A stretch of 64,000 bases of DNA from Pomphorhynchus laevis (GCA_012934845.2 WNNJ02001361.1:89964-153963), one strand, 5' to 3'; counted from the first letter of the stretch, positions 41,813 through 55,800 are shown. The notes: generated by a model from the sequence alone, not told the origin. Translations and numbers: made by a program.

Positions 41813-44800
41813 TATTGGCCATTACCTGGTCTCTTAAACGTGATCACGTGAAGCAGTTTACATTTTAAAGTGTAAACACCTTGGGATGCAAACTTCTCCC
41901 TTTTTTAAGAATTAATAATTCATCAAACTTGTTTGAAAATAAGAAAAAATAATAGTAAAGTCGTAACCAATAATACATAGTTTCAGTATTTCTGACAGAT
42001 GTCATATTCTGACAGAGGTCTCGAAAATTTTATAAATTCTTGATGTATTTATTTTCGGCTGTGCTGGTTTCCTTGATCGAGAGAAAATAAATTAACGATT
42101 ATTACTCACAATTTTTCGACTATTGCAATAGTCCTTGTCTAGTGTTATGCTTTTAAAAGCATAACATTTGAAATTTATTTTCTCTCTATACTCAAAATAC
42201 ATGTACATTATAATAGCACTTCGAATGTATAATTGAACAATAAATATAAGCTATATGCACGATAAAATTCCAAATTGAAGTTTTTTGTACTGGATTGCTT
42301 GTTAGGATTTAATCAAAACTTAAATAATAATTTACTGTACAATGCTTTTAAATTATTATTGACGTCGAAGCATCATAATATTATTTTAAACTGACCACAC
42401 ACTACTTATAATATTGTGTATCTTAAAAACGGGTTTCTATATCCCCAAAGTATCAATATCAACAGTTAAAAATTACACAGTAATACCGATTTTGCGCATT
42501 AACTTTTTATTATATTACAATACCATTTAGATTTTGTGATTTAGAAATATAGATCACATTGTAATAATAATTATTTAATATAGATTTTATGACTATTTTT
42601 TTGAAGGCATCTAATATTTATTTTACAGACAATTTTTGCGAACCTTTATCAATTGTTAGACCATACATAATATTCTGATATACATTAAGGTTTGAGTTAT
42701 ATTATAGCCTTCTAAGGCATGAGTTCCTTATGGATTTTTAAGATTAAGAAAAAGTAATAAGTATCTAGAACATGATAGAATCCAGCTTCAAACGAAACAT
42801 TGAAATTTTAATGTGATGCTATTCAACGTGTTATAATTAGCTACATACTAGGCGTGCCACTAGGATTGACTGCCTTTGGTAATGGTTAGTTTTCGTAAGC
42901 ATTGTATACGCTTTATGCTTAATCACCTTAGTACGCAGCATAATTATCTAACATTCAGGTTAGCTGAAGACCTTGTGGTCTTGACTTCGTATGTGTGAAT
43001 TAACAGCTTTAAATTTGATAATATTGATTCCTAGCTTTGCTGTTTGGGTTGGCATATCATTTGTTATTTGCTATATCAAGTTTATAAAAGCAATGAAATT
43101 AAATTCGATCGTGTCGATTCTTATACTTAAATTTTTACTGCGTGTTAATAAACGCATTAAAATCGAGAAAGCGAAATCATATCATCTGGATTATCAAGTT
43201 AAAGCAGAATAGATGACATATCGAGCATTTTACTAAAACAAATAAACGACTGATGGAATTTCAGTCATCAATTTTGAGAGATAAATTGTTTCAAGAATTC
43301 AATTATCAAATAGATGCTCATTGATAACAACAGTTTCAAGATTAACGGTAAGACATAAATATGATCTTATAGCTTAAAATGTGTAATATAAAAAACAAGA
43401 AATCCTGATTTAAAATAAAATGACAATGTTTTGTTAGCATAATACTATGTTGTTGGTGATTTGTGTTGTTTGCATTTTTCTATCATTGTTTGCAAATACT
43501 CACAATTTACTGAGCACAAAATTACATTATCGAATATTTGACAAAGTATTTTTCTATTTAGAATGTTTTACACTTTTATTTATTAGTCAACAAAAGCATC
43601 CAAGTTTCACTTTGCAGCAATGGATGTAGTAAATTGGGTTTTACGTAAACCCAATATGTAAACGTAAACAAGGTTTACGTTTACATATCGATAACATATT
43701 GTTAGTGTAACAAATGTACAGAGCTCAGATGTCAATGGTGCCGTGACACTATGATGACACCGTGTTATCATAGAGAAAGATTTTAAAAATTTTAAGCAAC
43801 TTGGACAGGAACTAATATATTTGTCTTGTTCAAATCCATTTAATATATTAAATGATATACATCATCCTTATAGCTCTTATTTAAATTTTGATATGTGGAT
43901 AAAATTAATATCTAAAATAAAAATGCATACTTAATTGAATTTATTTAAAAAACAGAGATCTTAGAAAATCATCATTCACGTAATATTTTAAATAAAATAA
44001 CTGAATCGGTAGAAAATTGGAATCATCTACGAAATTTCTACCTAAGCAAACACGTTACAAATTCCTATGGAAGCATTTTATATTAAATTCATATTTTTAT
44101 TAATTCAATCAAATACTTTCTCTACAGAGTCACCGGAAACATTATCAATCCACATTAATTCGCTTAAAAAAACTTTAACCACTATTTTCATTGTTTTTGA
44201 TATATAGCGATTTTTCGCAATTACAATATATATACTATTTTTTTTATTATATATAATGTAAAAATCAAGTAAAAATTTTCTTGATTACAAACATCTTACA
44301 ATTGTTCTGAAGAAGTCCTAGTAAGGGACGAAACGTTAAAATAAATTATATTGTTTTTGGTCTTTACCGGTTTACAAAATTTTACTCCGAAAAAAAATGT
44401 ATATATATTTGCCTATTCTAATAATACTCAATATTTTGAGTATAAATACCGGTAACAGGAGCGACGAAATAGAATTTATTCCTCACTGTACTGTGATCCT
44501 ATATATTTAAGTTCATTATTCGATAGACAGCTTATTCATCGTTATGTATTATTGAGTAGGAGGATATTACGGTAAAAGTGCTTCTTATATTCTATTTGGC
44601 ACAACCTCCATATATAGCTAGCAGAAATATAAGACTTGTCTACAAGCCTAAATATCCATATGTGTTCAGTTTCTCCGTGTCCTCTATTTAATTTGTGTTT
44701 ATGACAAAATATGTTTTGCTAATTGTGCATTCTCATCTTAAAGCGATATTATTATCATTCATATATTCATGGCACAATCTCCGCAACCTACTGTATATTT

Positions 44801-45409
44801 TTGTAGAATAATCAATGCTATTTTTAAATCCTTTATTCCTCTCTTTTGCTGTTGTTCTTGAGAAAATCTATAAATAAGCCCAATGAAGTTTGGATTGAAA
44901 ATATCAAATCCGCTCAGAAAACTGTCGCTTTTTATAGATTTCGTAGTTTTATATCTCCGAGACAGTCTTTATGTTAGCACTTTCAAACATAATTATCTTT
45001 TATCTTGGTATATTTTTTCTCAATCAAACCCATTCAAAATTAGTCACATTTCATCAAATGTTTAGAACACCTTTCTGTCTCAAAAATACCATTCCACCCA
45101 ATATTCGAAAATATGTAAAGTAAAAAAGACTAATTTTTTTACTCTATGGATGCTCGTCCAATTAATTTAATTTTAATTACACTTACGCTTTATATATTTA
45201 TGCACTCTACTAAGACACTATGATATATCAAATTTTATTGCTAATTAGCAACATAATTTAATTGCCATCAGTTAATAAATAGAAAATTACATTTATATTT
45301 ACACTTATATTTATTTATATTTTGCATTTATATTTTGATATACTTATATTTCAATGTATAACTTTATTTGCTTGTTTACTTTGATACCTCGAAGCCATCT
45401 TTTTCCTCT
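41813..45409. other. AT-rich spacer; hairpins, no gene recognised
   Basis: No domain-bearing frame. The two plus-strand frames at 42,991-43,212 and 43,447-43,629 are hydrophobic, AT-driven and unsupported. Palindromes include GTTATGCTTTTAAAAGCATAAC (42,151-42,172 region) and a hairpin of TATGTAAACGTAAAC with its complement at 43,657-43,690. A PLE-tail hairpin lies at 44,307-44,337 (separate entry). Positions 42,840-42,990 are less AT-rich but unidentified. Confidence 0.5.
44307..44337 (+). other. PLE-end hairpin, hammerhead-like
   Basis: CTGAAGAAGTCC, a loop TAGTAAG, then GGACGAAACGTT: stem II GUCC/GGAC followed by the CGAAAC element of a hammerhead. CTGAAGAA replaces CTGATGA, so the core is lost. 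An AT microsatellite lies about 75 bp upstream (44,226-44,260). It probably marks a PLE terminus whose body is gone. Confidence 0.5.
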
Positions 45410-45640
45410 TAGCATCAAATCAGCCAACTGAGTCTTCGTATTTAATATAATTATAAAATAAACAAAACATAATAATGATAAATCAAAATTTAATAATTAA
45501 ATAATAAAATAAATAATTGTTTTAAGATTTTTTATAATTTAAATCAAGTTGAAATAAAAAATTGAAATTTAAAATAAACGTCATTTTTTTGAATTGACTA
45601 ATAAATGACAGACGCTGTATCAGAATAATAGTAGAATATT
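45410..45640 (-). mobile_element. Solo Naiad 3' end
   Basis: Matches 38,530-38,755 closely: CATCAAATCAGCCAACTGAG, TAATTAAATAATAAAATAA, AAATAAACGTCATTTTTTTG, GACTAATAAATGACAGACG. Only the 3' untranslated region remains. The copy is truncated at about 45,640. Confidence 0.75.
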
Positions 45641-45801
45641 GTTCTTACCTGTCTGATCTTTATAAACAACTTTTCACATTCACTAGAACTTCGTCGAGCA
45701 TCATAAAACATTAAACAAGGATGTTTTTAAATTATTTTAAACTGAACATGTGAATTGAACTCAATATTCAAAAAGATTTAATGTCGAATTTTTAATTCCT
45801 G

Positions 45802-45830
45802 CTGATGATAGCAGTGCCTATCGAAATATC
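45802..45830 (+). other. Hammerhead-like hairpin near a Naiad tail
   Basis: CTGATGATAG, loop CAGTGC, CTATCGAAATATC: an intact CUGAUGA, a short stem (UAG/CUA, or GAUAG/CUAUC in an alternative register) and a GAAA. It reads as the A-II-B part of a hammerhead. I find no partner strand with GUC and a matching stem I nearby. Confidence 0.45.
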
Positions 45831-46254
45831 AAATTATAATTTGCTTTTGTTTTAAATACTATATTTTCTGTTCCTTTTATGAAATGTTTAGATTGATCAT
45901 TTGAGTATAATTCATATGATTCTATAATATTCATATAATTCTATAATATTGTTGAAAATGTTTTTCAATGTTCCAAATATAAGCAAAGTTGAAAAATACT
46001 GAAAATTTAAACAAACCCGTCATGCTAGCAAATAATTCGTGATGTTTTGTGCAATACAAAAATGCTTATTAAAACTTAGAAATAGAGTACTTAAATAATT
46101 GAACTTAGAAATGGTAGAGTTAATTAATGTAGTAGATTGATGCTTGAATAAAATAAAATACTCAAATACTCAATAAAACAATTACAATAATAAATCACAC
46201 TTAATTAAAACACTAAAAATATATTAAGGTAATCGAATCGCACAAAATGAATAA

Positions 46255-47540
46255 ATTTTTAGAATATAAATACGTACGATTTTAGCACGCTTTATACAAA
46301 TCTAGATTTAGCAGTTATTAAAGATGCATTAGCAAAATTAATTAATCCTATATTCGGAAAAATATACACATATATATATTATAATAACTATAACGCATAT
46401 CTAACAAAAATTAAACCATCAAGTAAATATAAATATATGGATAAAATTGAATTATTAGAATCCTTAGATATTTTAATAAATCAAAATTATTTAAAGGTAG
46501 GGACATCTATACTTAGACAAATAAAAGGTGTTCCAATGGGAGGTAATAGTAGCCCAATTATAGCTGACTTATTTTTAAGCTTTATAGAATATGAATTTGT
46601 TCATAACTGTTCAAAAAATAAATCTAAATTATATAAAAATATGAAATATATGTTTCGATACATTGATGATATATGTGTATTTAATTCTAATGATTTTTAT
46701 TCAATAAGAGAAGAAATTTATATAAATAGTCTTATTCTTAATAAAACCAATATTAATGATAAAGAAGGTATATATCTAGATATAAACCTTAAATTTACAT
46801 CAATTAAAACCACTTTTAATTTATATCGTAAAGATGACATATTTAAATTTACAATAAACATATTTTTGCATGAGCATTCATGCATACCATATAATATATA
46901 AATATAATACATTAAATTATGAAATTTTAAGAATTGTAACAATATGTATCGATTTTTTTCAAAATCATTTAAATAATTTAGAAGATACATATTTAGGTTA
47001 CATTAAAAATAAAATCAAAGAGAAAATTGTAAAATATATAAATCAACAAAATATTATTAAAATATTAAATTTACAATTTATAAATCAACTTTATGGATAA
47101 TAAACAATATGCTTTGTATTAGAATAAGATACACTAGATAATCAAATTTCATCCGAAGAAATACTTCATTAGCATGTATTTGTCCCCGCTGCTCTGTTGA
47201 GTTGATGAAAGGGTCCGAAACCTGCTAGCATGTAAGTTTCTCCTGATGATCTCTAGTCCTTATTCTGACAAACAATCTGTTATTTATTAGTCAATCTAAA
47301 AAAAATTGATTTTTATTTTAAATTTCAATTTTAAATTTCAATTTTATAAATATAAATTAAATGTTATCTTATAAAATAATTTTTTATTATTTCTAATTTC
47401 TTATAATTAGTTTAATTTTTATTAAATTAATAGTTTTTTATTTATCGCTAATTTTAATTTTTTTAAGTTATAAAATACGAAGGCACAGTTAGCTTATCTA
47501 ATTATTTAAAATAATTTCTATTATTTATTCTTTCTTAGCT
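46255..47540 (+). mobile_element. Naiad-type PLE, 5'-truncated, with RT palm and 3' end
   Basis: Second-best Naiad copy, plus strand. Coding resumes at about 46,270 with STLYTNLDLAVIKDALAKLI (RT motif A region). A 154-aa frame (46,437-46,901) follows, then a frameshifted C-terminus to 47,100 (IVKYINQQNII). The 3' untranslated region runs to about 47,540 and ends near AGGCACAGTTAGCTTATC. The 5' two-thirds, including the endonuclease, are missing. Confidence 0.8.
46270..47100 (+). pseudogene. Naiad reverse transcriptase fragment (YIDD intact)
   Basis: RNA-dependent DNA polymerase core of a PLE. Visible motifs are FSTLYTNLD-like (about 46,285), LRQIKGVPMGGNSSPIIADL (46,510-46,570) and MFRYIDDICVFN (46,650-46,685) with both catalytic Asp residues. 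NDKEGIYLDINLKFTSIKTT and NLYRKDDIFKF follow. It aligns without gaps with 38,920-39,597 over about 150 residues. A frameshift near 46,895 disrupts the C-terminus. Because the copy lacks its endonuclease it cannot move by itself. Confidence 0.8.
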
Positions 47541-50500
47541 AAATTATGTCAGACTAATTTTATTTAAATGGTGTATGTTAAATGGTTTGAATTATTAAGT
47601 GTTTGATTCAACAAAGACGAAATTAGTAAATGTGAGTTGTTTGAATTCCACATTAATATGATGCATTCTGAAAACCCTATAATAAAGAGTACCATGAAGC
47701 TCCACAAAAGCAGAGTAAACTCTTGTTTAAGATTCAGCGTAATTGAATGTGATACGTACCGGTGCCATTGTTCGATGCATGAAACGAGTATGAAACATCG
47801 TGGTGATTCTCGCAATCCGGCACCCAGACGAGTAGCTAACATATAATGTTATGTAAGTGTTTTTATATTCTCTGTTTTACAAATTCGATAATATCATCAT
47901 GTGGGTACCGCCTCCACGCAATGATTGCTGTACTTTTGATTGTACCTGTCAATTATGAAAATAATTGCATAATGCTGCCAGCCAATCTTTATACGAAACT
48001 TGTTTACACCATGTGCCGATAATAAAATACTAAATGATAATATAGTGATTGTGATTTTAGATTTGCCTTTACCTGGACTACTACTTGAATGTTTTGTATC
48101 TATTTGCAGCTGATGTTAAAATTATTTTGCTCTTGCATTGATTTTGACTTGTTAAACAAATTAGTAATTGCAAGCAGTGAAATATATAATACGCAACAAT
48201 GTTAATTCATGAAGTGCTTAGAGCAATAAAGTCTCGTTGGTATTATATAATTGAATAGAGTAAAGTTGAATTCCCTTGGTTTGTGGCTCTTATAAATAAA
48301 ATATTGATTCCATCATCGAAGCTTCAATTATTTAAAATTAATTTATTTTTACCGCAATATTTAGCAGTTTTATATAGTTTCATACTTTCCTTAATGGTCG
48401 TTATAAATATTTTGGAAATTATTATTTTTTTGTGATTTTATAATTCGTCAAAAATTTTCCATTTTATGAGCAGATAACTTCTTAAATATACCCTCATTTC
48501 AGAATTTACTGAAAATTTATATTATCAAGCTTATTGAATTTATCGTGCAGTCAATGTTCAGTGTTTAAAATAGTATACATTCTAAGCGAAAAGAACAGGT
48601 TTCTATCAATTGTTTGCAATTTTGTTGTATTTTTGTAATTTCCATCAAGACACAAATCTCTGTTAGAAAATTAAATTCTCTTATTATGGGTAGAGAGATC
48701 GTGTATTCACAGTAAAAAAGAAATAAAAAATTATCATAAATGATAATTGAATTAGGTGATAATTATGATTATCAAATGAGTTGATAAAACTACTTCTTTG
48801 AATATCATCAAAGATATACATGCATAGCTCTAAGTCTAAATGGCAGGAATATTTCGGAATTTATTTATTTATTTATTTATTTTATTAAAAATACAGTGTT
48901 GTACAGTCGAGACATTTTTCTTAAGCCTACTATTATTTACTTAGTATTTACTTACTATTTAGAAATATTTTTTATTCTATAGAATATATTAAGATCATTT
49001 ATGACATTAATTAAGAATAATTTTAATTAATAAATAAGTTTACATATAAATTTATTCATATCGACACTAATTTATTTACCGAAATGGACATTTGCATTTT
49101 TTATTAAGTTAATTTTCTTAAATGACATATTTTTATATTTATTATTAGTGTTTCAACAGCACATAAAAGCATGGCTTAATTGACTGGTTCACTGCAACTA
49201 ATTTGAATTGAAGCTTATTTGAATGTAACTGAATAAGATTTGCTAATTAATATTCAAAACAGCTTACTGTAAAGATTTGTTCAGGTTTCATATGGCTCAT
49301 TACGCTAATCATCATAAAACAGTCCAATTATAGATTTTAAAATTATTTTTAATAATCTAAATATGTATATATAATATTGTCATCATCAGCATTAAGGAAT
49401 CACAAATATACTGCAAATGAGCATATCATATTCATTAATACAATAGATTATTTAAAATCAGTCTAATAGGAATTATCCAGCATGTATTAGAGAATTGTTG
49501 GTATAAAATTCATAAACTCAAATTCATTCTCACCAAACATTTTGATTCGTAAAAGCGGTTGTAGAAAACAAAAGTTTATTACTCATTATGATACATTGTA
49601 TGTTACTGGATACAATATTAAATCATTAAAAAATAATAATTACCATAGAAAACATAAATGTTATACATAAAGTGAATTTTAACATACATGAACATTTCGA
49701 TTATTAGCATCCGCAATAGAGATGCATATTTTCTAAATTATTATTTTTATATAATTAAAAAATACGAAGAAGAAATATAATAATAAAATAGAAGGAAAAA
49801 TGAAATTACATAGAATGTAGAATAATAGAATAATTAAATAGAATAAAATTTTAATTCCCAGCTAGACATAAAATGAATAGTATGTACTATGAACATTATA
49901 ATGACGTCATATCTCTTAGGTTTTATTAAATAAACTTTCAATTTAATAACGTTGATTGTTGTTTCTCTTTCAATGATTAAATCAATCAACCGGGTGTATA
50001 TATTGATACATAATTTTGATAAAAGTAATTTAAGCCTGGAAGCATATTAAAAATATAGTAATTTTTATAAAACTTTTAAATGACTAAAAACTAAAACTTT
50101 TACTATGTAAATTAAACTGTAGAATCAAAGTATAAAATTCTTTAAATGCGTTGGTTCAATATTAATACACTTTGTACATAATTCAGTGGACAGAACAATT
50201 ATATTATAATATATAAATTATATATTATATAATATAATTATTATATAATATATAATATATTATAATATAATATATTATATTTTTCTCATCGGAATATTCA
50301 TCAATATTATGCAGATAAAGCAAAATAAATTATGTACGATAAACTTATGTCAAAGTAAGATAATAAATAATAAACTTATTTTAAATTTTATACTAAACTT
50401 CAATCGATATTTTCAACATATTTATAATATCAGAATAAATTTTTATATTGTGTATTTCACTCTGAACAAACCAGCATTATGTGGATATAATAAATTCAAA

Positions 50501-53500
50501 ATATATACTTGCGATTAAATATATTGTTTATAATAAAGTGCACTGCGTATATTAATACTTCTTCATTTGAATACAAAAAGAAATATTACAGTCATTTATC
50601 TAATATTCCTCCAGTTTTATGTACAAACAAAATACCGGATTCTATATTTATCAGGCATGTTCTATTTCAGATATTTATTTATTCATGTGTTTTTATCAAA
50701 TATATATTTATCATATATGTTTCTAGTTTTCATATTTTTACGATTTTAAATCTCTCTAGTTTTAATATAATTACATTAACGCGTGAATAAACAAGCCAAT
50801 GCAGGCATGGAAAGTATCAAGCAACCAACATCGACAATCTTCATTTTTTAATTATAGGCAAGTGTACATACTAATGTTTTAATCTTACTTACATCAACCT
50901 CAATTAATAAAATTATTAAAACAAGCTTCTTTCATATGTAAATTTTCTGCTTTCATGATTGATATTATCCACATAATTATCAAAGTATTCAACGAATTTG
51001 ATTTTAATAAGTATTTACGTTTGATTGTTTTAGTTTTAAAAGGCGACAATTTCTTGATCAGATGTTGTGGCTTAAAGTATTTGGTTAATACATATTTGGC
51101 AATGATATTTTATTTTTTACAAGTAAAGAAAAATTTTAAAAGCTTAAAAACTGTTTTTTTTTAAACTTAAATTAGACCATTAAATTTTAGTTATTAAGAA
51201 TATTTGTTGAATTGTATGAATGTTTATTAAAACACGCTTGTCGTGTAACGTTTGTCTATAATAAAATTATGATAATTTTAAAATGTTTATATATGCAGTT
51301 GTCGTAATTTCTTTGATAAATCAACGGTACATTTTACAGATTACATCTTTAAAATAGAGTGAAATAGAGAAGTAAAGTTATTTAATGGAAAATTATCCGC
51401 AATTTCATTTGTATCATTAGTTTTGCTGACAAAAAATAAAACATAAGTTATATCGAATAATAAGATTATTAGCATATTCCATATCACAACACGTTTTCTG
51501 CCGCGAAGATAGTCCATGGTCTATGACATTTAACAGTAATTCTAAATAATATTATATGCTACGTAACCTTTAGGATAGCGAGTACAAAATTATGGCGTAT
51601 AAGATTATATGTTCCAAATTCACGTAAGAAAAATAGCCATATGCTTTTGATGGACGTAGTACTTTAAACAAGACTAAGCAAAATATTACAATAAAATACC
51701 GGAATATGATTGTCCGTATTGGGAGAGTAAACAGGTTTACATATGTATTGCATTTTAATTTGCTATAATCTTAATGAAGTGTAACATTTAGGAAAAGTAA
51801 GCCTGGCTCAATATTTATACTCAGTGTCTTTTGTTTATCTCGTTACAACAGTGAACTATTACATATTTGCTAAATCGTAGTTTTTAATCATAAAATAATT
51901 ATTTCTGTCGGAAAATTTTGGAATTATTGTGGAATTTGCCGACAAATTGAGAAATTATTGTGGATTTTTCTATAAAATTGTGGAATATAGTTTTATTAAA
52001 AGACAAAATTATGACACGGTTTTAAATACAAGCACCAATAGCATTGAAAAAATAGATCACATAAAATATCACTTATGCATTACATAAAATTTTTAAAATT
52101 TTATTTTTCAAATTTTCTTAAAATATGAAATTTTTTAAGAACTTTAAATGTAGTTAATTTTATAAAAGTATATAGATTACTAATTTTCACTCAAATTAGT
52201 AAATTTATCACTATATTTTATTTCTCTAAGAAAATGCAGTTTTTGTAAATTAAACAATATGATAGTTACACTAGATATAAGAATAGTATAAAATGATAAT
52301 TGTATCAAGATATTGTACATTAAAATGACTAGATACTAATACAAAAATATATTAAATTTCATATTTATATTTAAAATTGACAATATATTCAAATGATCAA
52401 ATTCACTATTGTGTACATTTGGGCTTTATCTTCGTAAATATTCATCTTATTTAAATATTCATGTCATAAATGTATAAACTATTTATATTGTAATTGTTTT
52501 ATATATAATTATAAATGTTTATTATGTCAATATTAGAATAGTTATGTTATTAATTATATTATTGTCGAACAAATATAACTAGCGAATTAAATATTATTAA
52601 AAATAATATAATATTATATAATTATGACTATATTATATTTTTGATAATTAACTAATAACATACAATAAAAGTATATCATATTTATTTGATAAATTTTTAT
52701 TATATAATGTAAATTATAAAGCAATGCATGTTATTTATTTAAAAATTATATGATACATATGTTGTGAATAAAGGACCCAAATAAGATTAAAAAAATTAAA
52801 TTAAATAAGATAAGTTGATGCAAACAGATATAAAATTTCGACGATTAAAGCATCAACAATAATCACAAATTTAGTGAACTTTTGCCAGTCATTTAAATTT
52901 TTAGGTATATTTAGATAATACAAACAATAATATAAATAATATCAAGTAGCAAATAATAAATAAGAAGCATTTACAGATATCAAATTATTTCTGTACTAGT
53001 ACGAAACATGTAGATAATTATTTCTTAAAAACGCAAAACTTTATTATTTTAGCAATGGCTAACATTTTAAAATATATTTTATTGATATTGTTTTTAAATT
53101 ATTCTGAAAAATGCTGAAATGTACTAGATTATAAATTAAAATTCAAGATTCACTTAAATATTTTTGTAATTGCATAAAAGATTGATATACATTTAATTAA
53201 TTTTGGCAATATAACCAAAAATTGAATTGCTGATAGAAAAATTTTGATTGATATGAGCATTTAATTTTAACAAACAAGGTTATTTCTAAACTTTAATAGT
53301 TGGCTATCTGAGAGAATTGTGGAACCTAGTGTAGATTCAAAAGTTACGACTTACACAGTGAAAGTAATTTCGACAAAATTTTGAGGTTTACATAAATCGT
53401 GATGCTATCTTTAAAGTAAGAAATGCTCCTTTAAAAATATGTTTATTTAATTAAAGCGAGGATACTGCGCTACTATGAGAAGTAGAATATTTCAAAATAT

Positions 53501-54109
53501 CTCTAGAAATATATATCTTTCAAAAATTGTACATATTTATGAAACGAATCTATATATTACTGGAGAAATAAAACCAAACATATGTCCATAAATATATTAT
53601 TTATATATATTATATTCTATTCATTTATATTCTAGATGATGCCATGCATTTTTTTCAAAAAATGCATGACATATTTAAAAAATATTCAAAAAAATCGTTT
53701 TTTATTTTATTTTTCAAAAAATCATTATTCGCGTTTTAATTAAACTGCAATTTGTTACTGAAACTACACTGTGCATTAAACTTTTGTGTCTCTTTATCTA
53801 TCTTCATCATGATGTCATAAAATCCTAAAATTAATCTTGGTTATCACGTAGATGATTGAAACTCTCAAAGTTTTAAAAACATCAACAGCTTCAGTGTATA
53901 AAAAGCTATGAATATGATGATACTATGTGTATTTATGTAATTTATAAATGACCTACTTATCCCGCCAATTAACATTTTGATTGAAGGAATCGGGAAGACT
54001 AATCAGCATAGTTATCATGACTAATCAGCATGGTTATCACGTAGATGATTGAAACTCTCAAATAGCATAGAGTCAGTTTATGCTGCTTAGTCTTCCAGAT
54101 TCCTACAAT
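47541..54109. other. Long AT-rich region without recognised genes
   Basis: Short plus- and minus-strand frames up to 93 codons exist (for example 50,309-50,790) but are Ile/Phe/Tyr-rich, without domains, and expected by chance at this composition. Positions 47,640-47,990 are less AT-rich and unassigned. Low-complexity landmarks are (TTTA)n at 48,860-48,885, an AT-palindromic microsatellite at 50,200-50,285, and the hairpin CATGCATTTTTTT/CAAAAAATGCATG at 53,643-53,668. No promoter or RNA gene was identified. Confidence 0.5.
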
Positions 54110-54113
54110 CAGA

Positions 54114-54172
<59 letters not shown>
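54110..54172. repeat. (TA)n microsatellite
   Basis: About 30 TA dinucleotides directly abutting an isolated copy of the 380-bp satellite, as at 13,586-13,640. Confidence 0.9.
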
Positions 54173-54174
<2 letters not shown>

Positions 54175-54630
54175 GGTAGTGCACGGATGTGCTGAGTAAA
54201 CAACGGTCCAGGATTTTTTACGAAATACGGCATTTATACTAAATGGTGTTGCTTGATAGACTGGACTTCGATTCACGACTTTCAGTCACCATGTCACTTC
54301 TAGACGACCACTTCAGCATCGAAATGATGAGTACCCGGCAACACTCATCAGTAGAATGAGGTACACACTGGTCGTTTCGGTTGCCTGTGTGACATTGTGA
54401 ATAAAGGCGTTTCCGACACTTTGCTTAATTGTCTGAGGCTTACGCTCTTAACCAGAACGAATTGCTGTGCGGACCATCCTTAAACACTTGGATCCTAAAT
54501 GGATACGGCAGGTATAATAGTAGTGCACGGATGTGCTGAGTAAACAACGGTCCAGGATTTCTCACGAAATACGGATTTCGTGAGAAATCCTAAATACGAA
54601 ATCCATATTTCGTGAGAAATCCTGCCTGGT
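54173..54630. repeat. Isolated 380-bp satellite copy with inverted end
   Basis: About 1.1 units in the same orientation as the main array, starting at ATGGTAGTGCACGG and ending near 54,573. About 36 bp are deleted near 54,487 between two CACT repeats. All hammerhead strands (54,297-54,385 region) are intact and identical to the main-array consensus. After 54,573 the end of the unit folds back twice (GGATTTCTCACGAAATACGG and its inverse). A further palindrome, ACTGATCAAGAATT and its complement, follows at 54,639-54,671. Confidence 0.9.
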
Positions 54631-54681
54631 CAAGATTTACTGATCAAGAATTAAAAATTCTTGATCAGTAACTATTTACAA

Positions 54682-54707
54682 TTGAAAAAGGCTTCGGCCG
54701 ATACGTC
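54682..54707 (+). other. PLE-end hairpin
   Basis: TTGAAAAAGGC, TTCG, GCCGATACGTC: the same layout as other PLE tails here (short stem between a TGAAAAAG and a GA.ACGT element). The hammerhead core is not preserved. Two related TTCTTCGT stretches follow at 54,726 and 54,824. Confidence 0.4.
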
Positions 54708-55440
54708 TTAACCTATTTTGCACTTTTTCTTCGTAACTTTTACAATTTATGTATGTATATATAAAGATAAAGAATTGCTTTTTACCGGACAAACAACAAG
54801 GATTTATTTTGACGCTTCTTCGTCCTCTAGGCCTTTATCATTGTAAGAATTTATAATAACCAAGACAATTGTTTAACGAGTACACCTTTGTGTCCCGGCC
54901 TTCAGTGAAAAAAAAACAAGCTTTATACAAGCTACAAGTATTTCAATATATTGTAGTATATAACAGTGTGTTTAAATCACGGTCTGGTGTCACTTTATTA
55001 TATGAATAACAAATATAAACAATAAATTGTGGTATAAAGTCACGGACTAAAGTTGTTGTTGGAGTCGGAGTGCGAATCGATTGTCCGTTTGGCTAAATAT
55101 CGTTCTTTTTAAATATCAGTACGGTTGCTTGACTATTTAAGAATTCACTCTTGATAGCTTTCATTGTAAATTATTGACCTCTAACAAATTCTAGTCATTT
55201 TGCTACTATGTTTCGGCTTCCTTCACTTGCGACTTCGCCATCATTGACTAAGGATAACGTCTTTCACTTTTTATCACTCGATGGTTCTGATAATATTTAG
55301 TTACTATAAAATTGCATAAGTATTGAATAAGTGCACACATTCATCAAGTAAATAAATTTAGTCAGTTATTGAATATCTAAATTATTGAATATGTTTATGA
55401 GAACTTTTATCTCAATAATATGACAATATAAAATATAGAA
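54708..55440. other. Unassigned spacer
   Basis: Moderately AT-rich and without a coding frame. Positions 55,040-55,090 and 55,180-55,260 are locally less AT-rich but match nothing else I can identify in the window. Confidence 0.4.
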
Positions 55441-55454
55441 TTTTTGAGCTGGAT

Positions 55455-55640
55455 TAATGAAAACACTAATTTATTTGTATATTTCGCATGCTGATGCTAT
55501 TAGCTATCATCATTAGAAAAAAACATTCAATTTGCTCCAAATTGCATGTTTTATAATTGTACGCTATTGAACGAATTGTACAATTTGTTTCTGATGATGA
55601 TAGTAATAGCAATTCGCGAAATATACAAATAAATTAGTAA
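55455..55640. repeat. Fold-back element with hammerhead-like hairpins in both arms
   Basis: TTATTTGTATATTTCGC (55,471 onward) is inverted as GCGAAATATACAAATAA (55,617 onward). Each arm contains a hairpin leading into GCGAAATATAC. On the plus strand it starts CTGATGATGATAG (55,591) and on the minus strand CTAATGATGATAG. The centre of the inversion lies just 5' of these hairpins. Confidence 0.7.
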
Positions 55641-55800
55641 TATTAATAGTACTTTTAACTTGATATAAGTTATATGGTATCTTATAACAATATTTATTAA
55701 TTAAATTTTGATTTAGCATCATTATTTTTTTTATTTTTCATAATTATATTAAATACGTATACTCATTTAGCTGATTTAATTGATGCAATTTTATTTGGAA
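55641..55800 (+). mobile_element. Solo Naiad 3' end
   Basis: Matches the last ~140 bp of the Naiad tail: TAACTTGATATAAGTTATAT, AAATTTTGATTTAGCATCAT, AATACGTATACTCATTTAGC. It is strongly 5'-truncated and directly follows the fold-back, in the same relation as at 45.4-45.8 kb and 58.36-58.39 kb. Confidence 0.65.

Noticed and set aside
42991-43629. Two hydrophobic short frames as membrane-protein genes
   Set aside because: Composition-driven in AT-rich DNA, with no conserved motif, no splice context and no neighbour that supports a gene.
50309-51164. Overlapping 60-93 codon plus-strand frames
   Set aside because: Ile/Phe/Tyr-rich, overlapping in several frames and without domains; expected by chance at this base composition.
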